Source: a virus
Virus record (IMG/VR): IMGVR_UViG_3300045781_000081
Coordinates: 1-56,924 of that record
Reading direction: 5' to 3' (one strand)
Length of the DNA: 56,924 nt
The notes below the pieces were generated by a model. That model saw nothing but the letters and a program-made list of their open reading frames with translations. It had not been told where the DNA came from and did no database searches. The position numbers and the translations under genes were made by a program. Every line of letters starts with the position of its first letter. Within the stretch, counting starts at the first letter, position 1. Below, in pieces: positions 48,527 to 56,745 of the stretch.

Positions 48527-49011
48527 GGTGCCTCCGGGTCAGTTACGAACTTGGCGATCCCGCCGAGCGACTGAACTTTTTTAATGAAATTAAATTGGGC
48601 AACAGCGCGGTCGTCTGACTGTCTGAATTTCCACGTAGGTGCTTTACATTCCTCGGCGGTGAAAATACCCGCCGTGTAGCCGACGTGAGCAGGTGTGATC
48701 ACAATAGGCGTGATACCGATCAGGTCGGACGATTTCATGACTTTGATCGTTTCGGGACTGGTGTGACCCAAACCGTACCGGACTAAGCGACCGGTCGAGT
48801 CTTGGCAAGCGCCGCTGTTGTTGCGTAGCAGCCAATAACCGTGTCGTGCGGCGCGGAGTATGCGGCGTGACTGCGTGCCCGCTTCGCTCGCCGTGTCATT
48901 GACCGGGGTGGTTGCTGCGGTTGGCACGGCGGCACCCATGACCGCGAGCAGTTCCTGGAGGAATTGAGGGGGGAGCTGCCAACGGTTGACCAGGGTAACG
49001 AGAGAGTTCAT
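48523..49011 (-). CDS. VRR-NUC nuclease
   Basis: 162 residues from ATG 49011; longer frames upstream overlap another gene. An N-terminal helical and linker part precedes the VRR-NUC core: RHGYWLLRNNSGACQDSTGR, RYGLGHT, VMKSSDLIGITPIVI, and GIFTAEECKAPTWKFRQSDD with the E-x-K pair. Then VAQFNFIKKVQSLGGIAKFV. This small PD-(D/E)XK nuclease class cuts branched or flap DNA, and here would serve replication or recombination. Confidence 0.88.
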   Translation of the reverse strand: MNSLVTLVNRWQLPPQFLQELLAVMGAAVPTAATTPVNDTASEAGTQSRRILRAARHGYWLLRNNSGACQDSTGRLVRYGLGHTSPETIKVMKSSDLIGITPIVITPAHVGYTAGIFTAEECKAPTWKFRQSDDRAVAQFNFIKKVQSLGGIAKFVTDPEAP

Positions 49012-49012
49012 A

Positions 49013-49294
49013 TTACTGACCACCTCCCAGCAGCGACTCAGCGCCGAGCTTTGCACAAACCAGTTGTCCCTCAAAACCCGCAAAGTCAGGACCAGGGAAG
49101 GGGAACGGTCCAACCGACATGTAAACCATCCCCACACCGGTATAGAGTCGCGCTGACTTGTCGCGGTAGAGTGACAGAAATATGCCGTCTTTTTCATAGG
49201 TGACGCTCGGTCCGGCTCCGGGATCACCGACCATCTCGGCGTGTACCGTATAGCCGGCGGCGCGGGCGGCTGCGTGTCGTGGGTCAGCGTGCAT
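49013..49294 (-). CDS. small hypothetical protein in the nuclease operon
   Basis: 93 residues behind AGGAG. MHADPRHAAARAAGYTVHAE, then GIFLSLYRDKSARLYTGVGM and VGPFPFPGPDFAGFEGQLVC. A beta-rich centre with aromatic residues; no motif. Its stop is two bases from the nuclease ATG. Function unknown. Confidence 0.62.
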   Translation of the reverse strand: MHADPRHAAARAAGYTVHAEMVGDPGAGPSVTYEKDGIFLSLYRDKSARLYTGVGMVYMSVGPFPFPGPDFAGFEGQLVCAKLGAESLLGGGQ

Positions 49295-49303
49295 GGATAA
49301 CTC

Positions 49304-50230
49304 CTACCATTGGTTGTATTGGCAATCTGCGGGTAATTCTTCGTCGGTTTCTTCACCTGTCACGGCGTCTCGAACAGGCGGTTCGTATGCTTTCCCGGAA
49401 ATCCACCAGTTCCACAAATCGTCCACGCTGTCCATTTTCTCAATCCAACGGTCGTGGTTGCCGTGTTTGTTCTCACGTAAGGTCGGAACACCTTTCCAAC
49501 GATCCCAATATTTCTGAAACCCGCGTTTCCACAATTTCTCGTAGTGCGGCCAGCGTGCAAAGTCTTTCGCCATTCCTTTTGGACCACCCATCGGGCAACC
49601 GATGCAGCCGAGTCGTGCAAAACCCTCGTCGTAGAGTGAACAATACTCCATTTTCTGCTCGTAGATGAACGTCCAAATGTCAACGTCGGTCCAGTATAAA
49701 ATCGGGCACATAATTGGGCTATTGTCTCGTTTGTGAAACGAGACAATAGCCCAAGCACCTTTGCGGCGTTGCGATTCCGGCGCACGTACACCTATTGCTT
49801 GAAACAGACCATTACCACCCTGCTCCTTGTAAATCTCACAACACCAGCGGGCCAGTCTTGTTGGTGGTCCGCTGGCTTTATCGGCCATTTTGGAGCAAAG
49901 GTGCATCGCCGGATTATTCCATGTGACTTCTGGGTATTTGTCCTTGATGAACCGTACCAGTTCAGGCGGGTCGATAGTCACATTGTTGTAAAACGGTTTG
50001 TATTTGACTCCTGCCATTTTAAATAACCTCTCCATCACGATGCTGTCTTTGCCACCGCTGAACGCAACGTAATATCCGTCCGGTGAGAGAGAGAGAGCAC
50101 TTGATTCCATGAGTTGTATTAGACCAATCGCCTGACGAACTTTATCAGCGAGCGGTTGAGCAATGGCAATCTGATACTGTGTCTCGATCTGCTGTTCTTC
50201 TTCGGTTAATATTTTCTTAGGTTTAGCCAT
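49304..50230 (-). CDS. PAPS reductase/PP-loop family protein
   Basis: 308 residues. The PP-loop YYVAFSGGKDSIVMERLFK is near residue 55. ARWCCEIYKEQGG, LGCIGCPMGGPKG and CSKMADKA add cysteines arranged as in phosphoadenosine phosphosulfate reductase-like proteins, which may bind an Fe-S cluster. DndC, the phosphorothioation enzyme, belongs to the same superfamily. No other dnd gene is visible. The role in phages is unknown; base or backbone modification and cofactor metabolism are possible. Confidence 0.86.
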   Translation of the reverse strand: MAKPKKILTEEEQQIETQYQIAIAQPLADKVRQAIGLIQLMESSALSLSPDGYYVAFSGGKDSIVMERLFKMAGVKYKPFYNNVTIDPPELVRFIKDKYPEVTWNNPAMHLCSKMADKASGPPTRLARWCCEIYKEQGGNGLFQAIGVRAPESQRRKGAWAIVSFHKRDNSPIMCPILYWTDVDIWTFIYEQKMEYCSLYDEGFARLGCIGCPMGGPKGMAKDFARWPHYEKLWKRGFQKYWDRWKGVPTLRENKHGNHDRWIEKMDSVDDLWNWWISGKAYEPPVRDAVTGEETDEELPADCQYNQW

Positions 50231-50577
50231 TAGTAGTCACCGAGTGTTACTGTTTTGTCGGGCATTACAATTGTCACTCGCAATTGACCAAGACATGATT
50301 TGAGACGTGATGCAAGCGCAAAAATTCTATCTTCCAAGTCGTCCGGTTCCATTGGAAATCTCGGGTAATTTATGAAACCGATTATCGCACCCGGCTCTTC
50401 TCCACCGGTATAAATAAACTCAGTCGTTGTAACGGTTACACATAACCCAATTTCGTCTACAAACTCATGGCAAACGTCTTTTACCACATTAATTGGGTGA
50501 ACTATGTTGGAATACTCACTGCGCAAACCAACGAAAATTTGACCTACCCATGTGTTAACCGGCTTTATCATCGTCAT
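50230..50577 (-). CDS. conserved small phage protein (GLCVTVTxTxFIYxxGxEPG)
   Basis: 115 residues, overlapping the helicase stop (ATGA) and sharing a base with the PAPS reductase start. NTWVGQIFVGLRSEYSNI, VDEIGLCVTVTTTEFIYTGG and EPGAIIGFINYPRFP form a pattern common in phage replication or nucleotide-modification regions. It may be a small enzyme or binding domain; function unknown. Confidence 0.72.
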   Translation of the reverse strand: MTMIKPVNTWVGQIFVGLRSEYSNIVHPINVVKDVCHEFVDEIGLCVTVTTTEFIYTGGEEPGAIIGFINYPRFPMEPDDLEDRIFALASRLKSCLGQLRVTIVMPDKTVTLGDY

Positions 50578-52307
50578 CGGCGTGCTCCCCCTGTGGTCGC
50601 TCCCGTGCGCAGCTCCGTGTCGAGGCGCACGATGTCATTGCAAAGCAGTTGTGTCATTTCGTCAGCGTCGGACCGACCGAGCGCCTGGGCGGACAGCACG
50701 TCGGTCTTGAACCGGTGGTAGAACCGGCGCTGTGCCTCGGCGATGTCGCGCCCCATGCTTGCCTGATACCCCATCCAGAGTTGCGCGGCCTCGCGCATGA
50801 ACGCCTGTGCAACCTGGCGCTCGCGGTGACGGTTGCGAGCTGCGAAAGCGACGACTTCGGGCTGTCCCATACGAATCATCTGGTTGAACACATACTGCGG
50901 GTCCGCGTCGATGCGCTCTTTCTCACCGCGCATGACCGCGAGGGTTGAAGGGTCAAGTTCCTCCAGCACGCCGTCAACCTGGTCCGGTGTGGACCGCTCG
51001 GCAGGTACCGGCACCATACCGCAGTACGGGCACTGCGACAGAAACCTTTCGTAAGGCCAGAGACATTCAGGGTTGGCGCAAGTCCGCATGGGGATAACGT
51101 CGGGGTCTTTGTTGGCGGTGCGACGCTCTTTGCGTTCTAGGCTCCACTCACGTGGGCGATCCGGCAGACCATGACGTAATACGTTATTTACATGGTCAAT
51201 TACAAAACCTACTTTTTTACCATCCATAAGTCTATCCATGCGACAAAACTGCTGGACATATAGACTATATGATTCCGTAGCTCGCCCCATAATCACTACT
51301 TCGACAGCCGGTACGTCTATACCTTCACCCAATATGTCCTGATTTGTGAGCATGAGCAATTCTCGTCGGGCGAAGCGTTTCATTATTTCAATGCGTGCTC
51401 GATCTGGTGTTTTAGCTGTAATGACTTCACAAGGTACACCTGCTTTGTTAAACTCAGCAGACCAAAGTGTTGCTGTTTCAACGTCGGGAGCAAACGTGAT
51501 GCCGAGTTTACCAGGTGTAATCCGTAAATAATGTTCGACCACATGACCTGTAATATTTGACTCACGAGTTTTCAATGCGAGCTGACCACGCACAAAGTCA
51601 CCGTCCGCGCCGGTCGCAACGGTAGACAGGTCCAAGTTGGATGGAGGGCAAAAGATACGGTAGTCGGTAAGGTACGGAGTGATTTTACCGTTCCAGTCTG
51701 GTATCCCGTTGATTAGCGTTCGCATGTCTGGCCCCTCGACCATCATGTCAAACACACCGTCTGCGTGTCGCCCAAGACCTTTACCGTCTGTGCGCTCCGG
51801 GGTCGCAGTGACACCAAGTCCTTTGGCGTTGGGGAACATGTCGATTGCCTTACCCCATTTATTGTCTTTGACAATATGGTGCGCCTCGTCAGTAACCCAA
51901 AGCGTGACCTGGTTGCACCACGCGGCCAGCGAGTCAGCGCGGCGCACTAATGTGTCCACACCAGCAACGGCAACGCGGCTGGAGGGATCGTAGAAGTCTT
52001 TTCCGAATAATTGGATATGGGATTGGATTATTGCTTTGATTACGTTGGGTGGGCCGATGATGCGGTGACGGACACCCCACATGGCGAGGGTGCGGGACAT
52101 CTGCCCGACCAGCTCCTGGCGGTGAGCGATGGCGAGGCAGGCACCATTGTGTTTCTCTATCTGGTCGGCGACAATGGGCGACTTCCCCCCACCGCACGCC
52201 ATTACAAATAGGACATTACGTTGCCCTGCGTTCCAGGCAGCATTTATCTGTATGTCGGCGACACTCTGGTATGTGCGTAATTTAGCTAACAACCTGCCCC
52301 CTGACAT
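50574..52307 (-). CDS. superfamily 2 DEAH-type helicase with zinc ribbon
   Basis: 577 residues. LRTYQSVADIQ, Walker A ACGGGKSP (residues 37-44), motif Ia AIAHRQELVGQM, motif II VTDEAHHI, motif III GVTATPERTDG. The second RecA domain has ITFAPDVETA, LTNQDILGEGIDVPAVEVVI and QQFCRMDR (motif VI). Then a zinc ribbon CANPECLWPYERFLSQCPYC and a helical C-terminus. It would remodel DNA in replication or recombination. The ATG at 52307 has no clear ribosome site, though GGGGG lies just inside. Confidence 0.93.
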   Translation of the reverse strand: MSGGRLLAKLRTYQSVADIQINAAWNAGQRNVLFVMACGGGKSPIVADQIEKHNGACLAIAHRQELVGQMSRTLAMWGVRHRIIGPPNVIKAIIQSHIQLFGKDFYDPSSRVAVAGVDTLVRRADSLAAWCNQVTLWVTDEAHHIVKDNKWGKAIDMFPNAKGLGVTATPERTDGKGLGRHADGVFDMMVEGPDMRTLINGIPDWNGKITPYLTDYRIFCPPSNLDLSTVATGADGDFVRGQLALKTRESNITGHVVEHYLRITPGKLGITFAPDVETATLWSAEFNKAGVPCEVITAKTPDRARIEIMKRFARRELLMLTNQDILGEGIDVPAVEVVIMGRATESYSLYVQQFCRMDRLMDGKKVGFVIDHVNNVLRHGLPDRPREWSLERKERRTANKDPDVIPMRTCANPECLWPYERFLSQCPYCGMVPVPAERSTPDQVDGVLEELDPSTLAVMRGEKERIDADPQYVFNQMIRMGQPEVVAFAARNRHRERQVAQAFMREAAQLWMGYQASMGRDIAEAQRRFYHRFKTDVLSAQALGRSDADEMTQLLCNDIVRLDTELRTGATTGGARR

Positions 52308-52319
52308 TACATATCATTA

Positions 52320-52349
52320 ACCGACCGCTTTACTGTCAAAGCGGTCGGT
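52320..52349. promoter_or_regulatory. 12-bp inverted repeat upstream of the SF2 helicase
   Basis: ACCGACCGCTTT (52320-52331) and AAAGCGGTCGGT (52338-52349) are perfect arms around a six-base centre. It lies 13 bases before the helicase ATG and downstream of the leftward promoter, so it could be an operator or an RNA hairpin in the leader. On one strand it is followed by no T-run, making a terminator less likely. Confidence 0.65.
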
Positions 52350-52378
52350 GAGACGCACCCCGCCCTGACATGGTGAGC

Positions 52379-52407
52379 ACCTTACTGATTGTTGATAGAG
52401 GTGTCAA
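52379..52407 (-). promoter_or_regulatory. leftward promoter for the helicase-nuclease-primase operon
   Basis: TTGACA (52407-52402) and TAAGGT (52384-52379) on the - strand are separated by 17 bases. The -35 is perfect, the -10 modest. The inverted repeat at 52320-52349 would lie in the 5' leader. The -35 sits in TATTGACA, and the rightward promoter has an identical octamer facing the other way 29 bases off. Confidence 0.5.
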
Positions 52408-52435
52408 TATATTTTTAACCGATGTAAAATAATTA

Positions 52436-52464
52436 TTGACAGGGGTGTAAATAACATATAGTGT
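52436..52464 (+). promoter_or_regulatory. rightward promoter for the replication operon
   Basis: TTGACA (52436-52441) and TAGTGT (52459-52464) on the + strand are 17 bases apart. It precedes the small Cys peptide and HU-like genes. Its -35 lies in TATTGACA, mirrored by TGTCAATA at 52402-52409, so one regulator bound at both could control both directions. Confidence 0.45.
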
Positions 52465-52499
52465 CCCGTATCACAGCACGCCATGCAGGGATAACTACT

Positions 52500-52598
52500 A
52501 TGATTTCGTGTCTCAACTGTAAAATGGTCCGTAAGTGTGGCACCGCTGGAGATATTGCTATCAATGTATTTCTTCAAGCACTCAAGAGTCGTGCTTGA
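52500..52598 (+). CDS. 32-residue cysteine-containing peptide
   Basis: ATG 52500, with AGGGA eight bases upstream. MISCLNCKMVRKCGTAGDIA, then INVFLQALKSRA: C-x2-C and a third cysteine, then a helix. It is the first frame after the rightward promoter and fills the gap before the HU-like gene. It may be a small metal-binding peptide or a leader. Moderate support. Confidence 0.45.
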   Translation: MISCLNCKMVRKCGTAGDIAINVFLQALKSRA

Positions 52599-52637
52599 AT
52601 TGAGAAAAGCGAACCGAGGGGGAGGTGATCCGACAGC

Positions 52638-52925
52638 GTGAACAAGGGAGAACTGGTGGCTAAGACCGCGAGGCGCACCGGGTTGAGCCGGCGGCGTTGC
52701 GACATCATCCTCAAGGCAGCGTTTGTGATAATTCGGGAAACAGGGCATTTGGAATACCGAGGGTTTGGAGTATTTCGCACCAAGATTACAGGCGTCCGTC
52801 CTTACAAACTAGGTTGGAACGGCGAGCAAAACGTGACGCTGGGTAAAAAGAAGCTCGTTTTTGATGAAAGTAAGACAGACCCACGAACTAAAACCAAGGA
52901 GGAAGTGAGTAATGACGCAACATAA
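52638..52925 (+). CDS. HU/IHF-like DNA-binding protein
   Basis: 95 residues from GTG 52638. MNKGELVAKTARRTGLSRRR is the HU N-terminal helix pair, followed by GHLEYRGFGVFRTK (HU FGxF). The DNA-wrapping arm differs from HU: VRPYKLGWNGEQNVTLGKKK replaces the usual RxGRNPxTGE, although GKKKLVFDES closes as in HU. It would bend or coat DNA, first in the replication operon. Overlaps the next gene by 14 bases. Confidence 0.8.
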   Translation: MNKGELVAKTARRTGLSRRRCDIILKAAFVIIRETGHLEYRGFGVFRTKITGVRPYKLGWNGEQNVTLGKKKLVFDESKTDPRTKTKEEVSNDAT

Positions 52926-53925
52926 CACGTTGAAAATCGAAGTCTCCACCACGGACGGGCGCACGATGATGGAGCTGGGAAAAATGTTCATGTCGCTCGC
53001 GGGGCAGGCGCTGGGAGCTGTGCAGGTCGATCTGGACCGGGACATTGTGCAGCGGCAGCACGACATGGCGTGCGATGTGATCAAAGAAGCGCACCGTGTC
53101 GGCAGCGACGAATACAAAGAAGCACAGAAAACCCTCAATGCTGAGGACTCCGCACGTGCTGATCTGGTTGCGTTGGTACCTGGCACCCCGTTCAATCCGT
53201 TCCAGGCCGGCGCACCTGCGCCGCCGCCACCCGCCGGCACGGTATTTCCCGGTACGCCGTTATCCGACATGATGCCGCCGCCCGCATTTCCGCTGGTTCC
53301 GACTCCCCCCGCACCGCTTGTGCCTGGCGTCGAACTGGACAGCGCCGGCATACCGTGGGACGCTCGCATTCACTCCAAAAGCAAGGCGAAACTTGCCAAA
53401 ACTGCCGAGTGGAAACTGGCTAAAAACATCGACAAGAACCTGGTAACCACAGTAATTGCCGAACTGAAAGCGGTCATGGCTTCTCAGGTAACACCCGCCG
53501 CGCCGGGTCTTCCGGTACAGCCGGTGGCTCCCCCTGCACCGCCGCAGGTTCCGACACCTCCGGTGATCCCGACAACACCCGTCGTTCCCGCGCCGCCCGT
53601 ACTGACGCTGGTTCCGACACCGCCCGCACCTCCGCAGGTGCCCGTAACGCCGCAGACGGTAGCGCCCGCAGGCGAGCCGCCCACGACCTTTCCGGCGTTC
53701 CTCCAGGCAATGACCGCGTTTCAGAACGCCGGCCAGGTCACCAACGAACAGATACTCCAGGTGCTGAATGCCTACGGTATCCCCAATCCGGCGCTGCTCA
53801 ACGCGAAGCGTGAGCTGATCCCGACCGTCTACCAGTACCTCACCTTCATCGCAAGCGGTGCCTGGACGCTTGAGCAGGTGCTGATTAGCATCGCGCAGCA
53901 ACTGGCGGGCGGCGCAGGCGCGTGA
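52912..53925 (+). CDS. proline-rich phage protein with LDSxGxPWDxRIHS motif
   Basis: 337 residues behind AAGGAGG. Residues 1-85 are a helical domain; a proline-rich linker follows; then VELDSAGIPWDARIHSKSKA, a signature seen in many phage replication-region proteins next to exonuclease and ssDNA-binding genes, ending near IAELKAVMASQ. A second long proline-rich linker (PVIPTTPVVPAPPVLTL) leads to a C-terminal helical domain. It may link recombination proteins; function unproven. Confidence 0.75.
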   Translation: MTQHNTLKIEVSTTDGRTMMELGKMFMSLAGQALGAVQVDLDRDIVQRQHDMACDVIKEAHRVGSDEYKEAQKTLNAEDSARADLVALVPGTPFNPFQAGAPAPPPPAGTVFPGTPLSDMMPPPAFPLVPTPPAPLVPGVELDSAGIPWDARIHSKSKAKLAKTAEWKLAKNIDKNLVTTVIAELKAVMASQVTPAAPGLPVQPVAPPAPPQVPTPPVIPTTPVVPAPPVLTLVPTPPAPPQVPVTPQTVAPAGEPPTTFPAFLQAMTAFQNAGQVTNEQILQVLNAYGIPNPALLNAKRELIPTVYQYLTFIASGAWTLEQVLISIAQQLAGGAGA

Positions 53926-54560
53926 TCATATACAAGGCCACCAACCTTGTGAACGGGAAAGTTTACGTAGGACAGACCATGCAACCGCTTTCGGTAAGAT
54001 TACACAGTCACAAACGATCTAAACACCCATTCGGTAGTGCTATCCGCAAATACGGAATGTTAAATTTTGATGTTGTAATTATAGATCGTGCCAATGGTAG
54101 ATTTTGTCTCAATAGCAAAGAATCATTTTGGATTGATTTTTATAAATGTATGGCACCGTCAGGTTACAATTTAACATCCGGTGGTGATGCACCAACCGAA
54201 ATTTCAGATGAAACCCGGATTAAACTTTCGGTGGCTACAACTAAGAGAATGGCATCCCCGGAAGCACGTGCTAAAGTATCAGCGGTACACTCAGGTAAAG
54301 TTGTATCACTGACAACGCGTGCGAAAATGTCAATTATACAACGGAACAAAATTACAACACTTGAGACGCGTATTAAAATGTCTGCTTCACAGTCTGGCCG
54401 AATCATAACACCGGAACACCGCGCAAAATTATCTGCTGCTGGCAAAAATAGGACACAAGAGGCACAAGACAGAATCACCGCTGGACTTATCGGAAGAAAA
54501 CTCTCTTTGGAGACGCGTGCTAAAATCTCCGCTTCGCATTTAGCGAGAAGGAAAACGAAT
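53922..54560 (+). mobile_element. in-frame GIY-YIG homing endonuclease insert
   Basis: The segment is visibly richer in A and T than the DNA on both sides, with adenine-rich codon use (AAA, ATA, ACA), and encodes only GIY-YIG plus NUMOD3 repeats. It occupies the exact 5' edge of the exonuclease gene, without a stop, so it looks like a homing endonuclease that entered at the start codon and fused. No intron structure is evident. Whether its boundary is at the GTG or slightly upstream is not resolvable here. Confidence 0.72.
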
Positions 54561-55709
54561 ATGAGTCATAAACATGCTTTACTTTCTCCATCAGGAGCAA
54601 GCCGTTGGGTTGCTTGTCCGGGGAGTGTGCAAATGTGTCAGCAATTCCCCGAACAAGGACGTTCAGAGGACGCTGAGTTAGGCACCGCCGTACATTGGGT
54701 CGGTAGCGAAGCGTTGGAGGGTAAACCGATGCCCGTTCCCGGCGCGGTATCACCTAACGGCATTGTGATCACCCTGGAGATGGTCGAGTGCGCAGGCGTC
54801 TACGTGCAGGCGGCTATCCAAGGTGCGCAGGGTGCGGCGATTTACGCCGTCGAGCAGCATATGGTTATCAGCCGGGTGCACCCGGAATGCCACGGTACGC
54901 CGGACTTGCGCTACTGGTTACCGACTCCTAACGAACTTCACGTGTGGGATTACAAAAACGGTTTCGGCATTGTCGAGCCGTATGAAAACTGGCAGTTGAT
55001 TTGCTACGCTGCCGGGGCGATTGACGAGGTGGCGGCGTTCACCGGTCAGGAAGTCGGCATTCTCGACCAGCATCTCACCGTCGTGCTCCATATCGTGCAA
55101 CCGCGACCGTTCCACGCGCTCGGCCCGATCCGCGAATGGCGGGTCAAGGCAAGCGACCTGCGGGCACACATCAATCGACTGACACATTCGGCTACGCTGG
55201 CGCTCCAGCAGCAGGCCGCGTGTACCAGCGGCGAGCACTGTCGTTACTGCAACGGTCGCCGGGGTTGCCCGACGCTCCAGCACGCCGCGATGATTGCGGT
55301 GGACTATACGTGCAGCACTTCCGCGTGTCAGCTCTCACCGGCAGCACTGGCAATCGAGTTGCGGACCCTCCAGCGGTGCGCCGAGTTGGTCAAGGCACGC
55401 CTCACTGGTATGGAACAGCAGGCCATGGGGATCATCAAAAGCGGCACTTCTGTGCCCGGTTTCGTCCTGGAGGTGGGCAAGGGTAGGCCCGTCTGGAAAA
55501 AGCCCGTTGGAGAGGTACTGGCGCTCGGCCAAATGCTAGGTAAGAACTTCGCCGCACCCCAGGAAGCAGTCACACCAGCGGTCGCAAAACGCATGGGACT
55601 TGACGACGAGCTTCTGGCGCTCTACAGCGAGACGCCGAGCAACGGTTTCAAACTGGTTCCCAACGATAAATCCCGCATCGCGTCGGTATTCGGTTCACAG
55701 GCAACTTAA
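53922..55709 (+). CDS. GIY-YIG homing endonuclease fused to DUF2800 exonuclease
   Basis: One open frame of 595 codons from GTG 53922 (GTGA overlap). Residues 1-213 form a GIY-YIG domain: IIYKATNLVNGKVYVGQT, FGSAIRKYGMLNFDV, ESFWIDFYK and APSGYNLTSGG. It is followed by about seven NUMOD3-type repeats such as ETRIKLS, EARAKVS, TRAKMS and EHRAKLS. From residue 214 (ATG 54561, with AAGGA eight bases upstream) it is a DUF2800 PD-(D/E)XK RecB-like exonuclease: HALLSPSGASRWVACPGSV, LGTAVHWVGSEAL, CHGTPDLRYW and ELHVWDYKNGFG, and a C-x2-C near the end. The exonuclease alone would be 382 residues. Confidence 0.88.
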   Translation: MIIYKATNLVNGKVYVGQTMQPLSVRLHSHKRSKHPFGSAIRKYGMLNFDVVIIDRANGRFCLNSKESFWIDFYKCMAPSGYNLTSGGDAPTEISDETRIKLSVATTKRMASPEARAKVSAVHSGKVVSLTTRAKMSIIQRNKITTLETRIKMSASQSGRIITPEHRAKLSAAGKNRTQEAQDRITAGLIGRKLSLETRAKISASHLARRKTNMSHKHALLSPSGASRWVACPGSVQMCQQFPEQGRSEDAELGTAVHWVGSEALEGKPMPVPGAVSPNGIVITLEMVECAGVYVQAAIQGAQGAAIYAVEQHMVISRVHPECHGTPDLRYWLPTPNELHVWDYKNGFGIVEPYENWQLICYAAGAIDEVAAFTGQEVGILDQHLTVVLHIVQPRPFHALGPIREWRVKASDLRAHINRLTHSATLALQQQAACTSGEHCRYCNGRRGCPTLQHAAMIAVDYTCSTSACQLSPAALAIELRTLQRCAELVKARLTGMEQQAMGIIKSGTSVPGFVLEVGKGRPVWKKPVGEVLALGQMLGKNFAAPQEAVTPAVAKRMGLDDELLALYSETPSNGFKLVPNDKSRIASVFGSQAT

Positions 55710-55716
55710 CCGCTTG

Positions 55717-55734
55717 CCGGGTGCGATAACCCGG
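55717..55734. promoter_or_regulatory. small hairpin between exonuclease and ssDNA-binding genes
   Basis: CCGGGT (55717-55722) pairs with ACCCGG (55729-55734) around GCGATA in the 52-base gap. No T-run follows, so this is probably a leader hairpin or RNA processing site rather than a terminator. The downstream gene has AGAGGG before its ATG. Confidence 0.4.
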
Positions 55735-55761
55735 TGGTTTCACCTCAAGAGGGCATGACAA

Positions 55762-56736
55762 ATGGACATTTTATTTCCACCGGGAAGGATGATCGGCGGC
55801 AATGTTGATAAACTGTTCCCGCGCACCGACAACACCACGAATCAGCCGAAAATCGGCAAAGACGGTAGCCCGGAGATGCAGTGCTCTATCGGGTACGCGA
55901 TCCCCAAGAATCCCGGCGAGCAGGCGTGGTACCAGACCGCGTGGGGCGCTGAGATTTACAAGATCGGCGCGGCAGCTCACCCGAACCTGGTTGCCTCGCC
56001 CGCGTTCTCCTGGAAGATCACGGACGGCGACAGCATGCTCCCCAACAAGAAGGGCAAACGTCCCTGCGACCAGGTAGGGTACCCCGGCCATTGGGTACTG
56101 TGGCTTTCACAGTGGTGGTTGCCGAAACGCGTGAACGCCAACGGCTCGGTTGAACTGCCGGAAGGGTCCATTATCGCCGGGTACTACGTGCAGATTTTCG
56201 GCTCGGTCAACGGTAACAAACTGGTGCAGAACGGCACGCCGGGCGTCTACCTCAATCCCATCGCGGTGGCGCTGGTTGGCGAGGGTGACAAAATCGCCAC
56301 GGACGTTGACACCACGTCGGTTGGTTTCGGCGCGGCTCCCATGCCTGCCGGGGCACGTCCGGTTACCATGGCTGCTCCGCAGTTCGCACCGCCGGTACCG
56401 GGTCAGATGCCCGGCGTGCCGCCTATGCCCGGTCAGATGCCGGCGCCCCCCATGCCGCAACAGCAGTACCAGCAGCCCGTCGCACCGCCGGTACCGGGTC
56501 AGATGCCCGGCGTGCCGGGTCAGGGTTACCCCGCAGGCGGCGTCCAGCCGGCACCCAACTACATGGCACCGCCGGTACCGGATCAGATGCCCGGCACACC
56601 GCCCGTCCCGCCGACTCCCCCTGCACCTGGCCCGCAAATGACGGCGACGGCACAGCAGGCCGGTCTGACTTATGCGGCGCTCAAGGGGAACAACTGGACC
56701 GACGACCAGATGCGCGGCGCGGGGTACATCGTCTGA
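55762..56736 (+). CDS. DUF2815-like ssDNA-binding protein with proline-rich tail
   Basis: 324 residues. Residues 1-190 follow the DUF2815 pattern: ILFPPGRMIGGNVDKLFPRT, MQCSIGYAIPKN, DQVGYPGHWVLWLS and PEGSIIAGYYVQIFGSVNGN, then NPIAVALVGEGD. These proteins are phage OB-fold ssDNA-binding proteins. The remaining 130 residues are proline- and glutamine-rich with four APPVPGQMPG-type repeats. The last 25 residues (GLTYAALKGNNWTDDQMRGA) look like a conserved C-terminal tip. It works with the exonuclease and polymerase. Confidence 0.86.
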   Translation: MDILFPPGRMIGGNVDKLFPRTDNTTNQPKIGKDGSPEMQCSIGYAIPKNPGEQAWYQTAWGAEIYKIGAAAHPNLVASPAFSWKITDGDSMLPNKKGKRPCDQVGYPGHWVLWLSQWWLPKRVNANGSVELPEGSIIAGYYVQIFGSVNGNKLVQNGTPGVYLNPIAVALVGEGDKIATDVDTTSVGFGAAPMPAGARPVTMAAPQFAPPVPGQMPGVPPMPGQMPAPPMPQQQYQQPVAPPVPGQMPGVPGQGYPAGGVQPAPNYMAPPVPDQMPGTPPVPPTPPAPGPQMTATAQQAGLTYAALKGNNWTDDQMRGAGYIV

Positions 56737-56745
56737 CAAGAGGAA

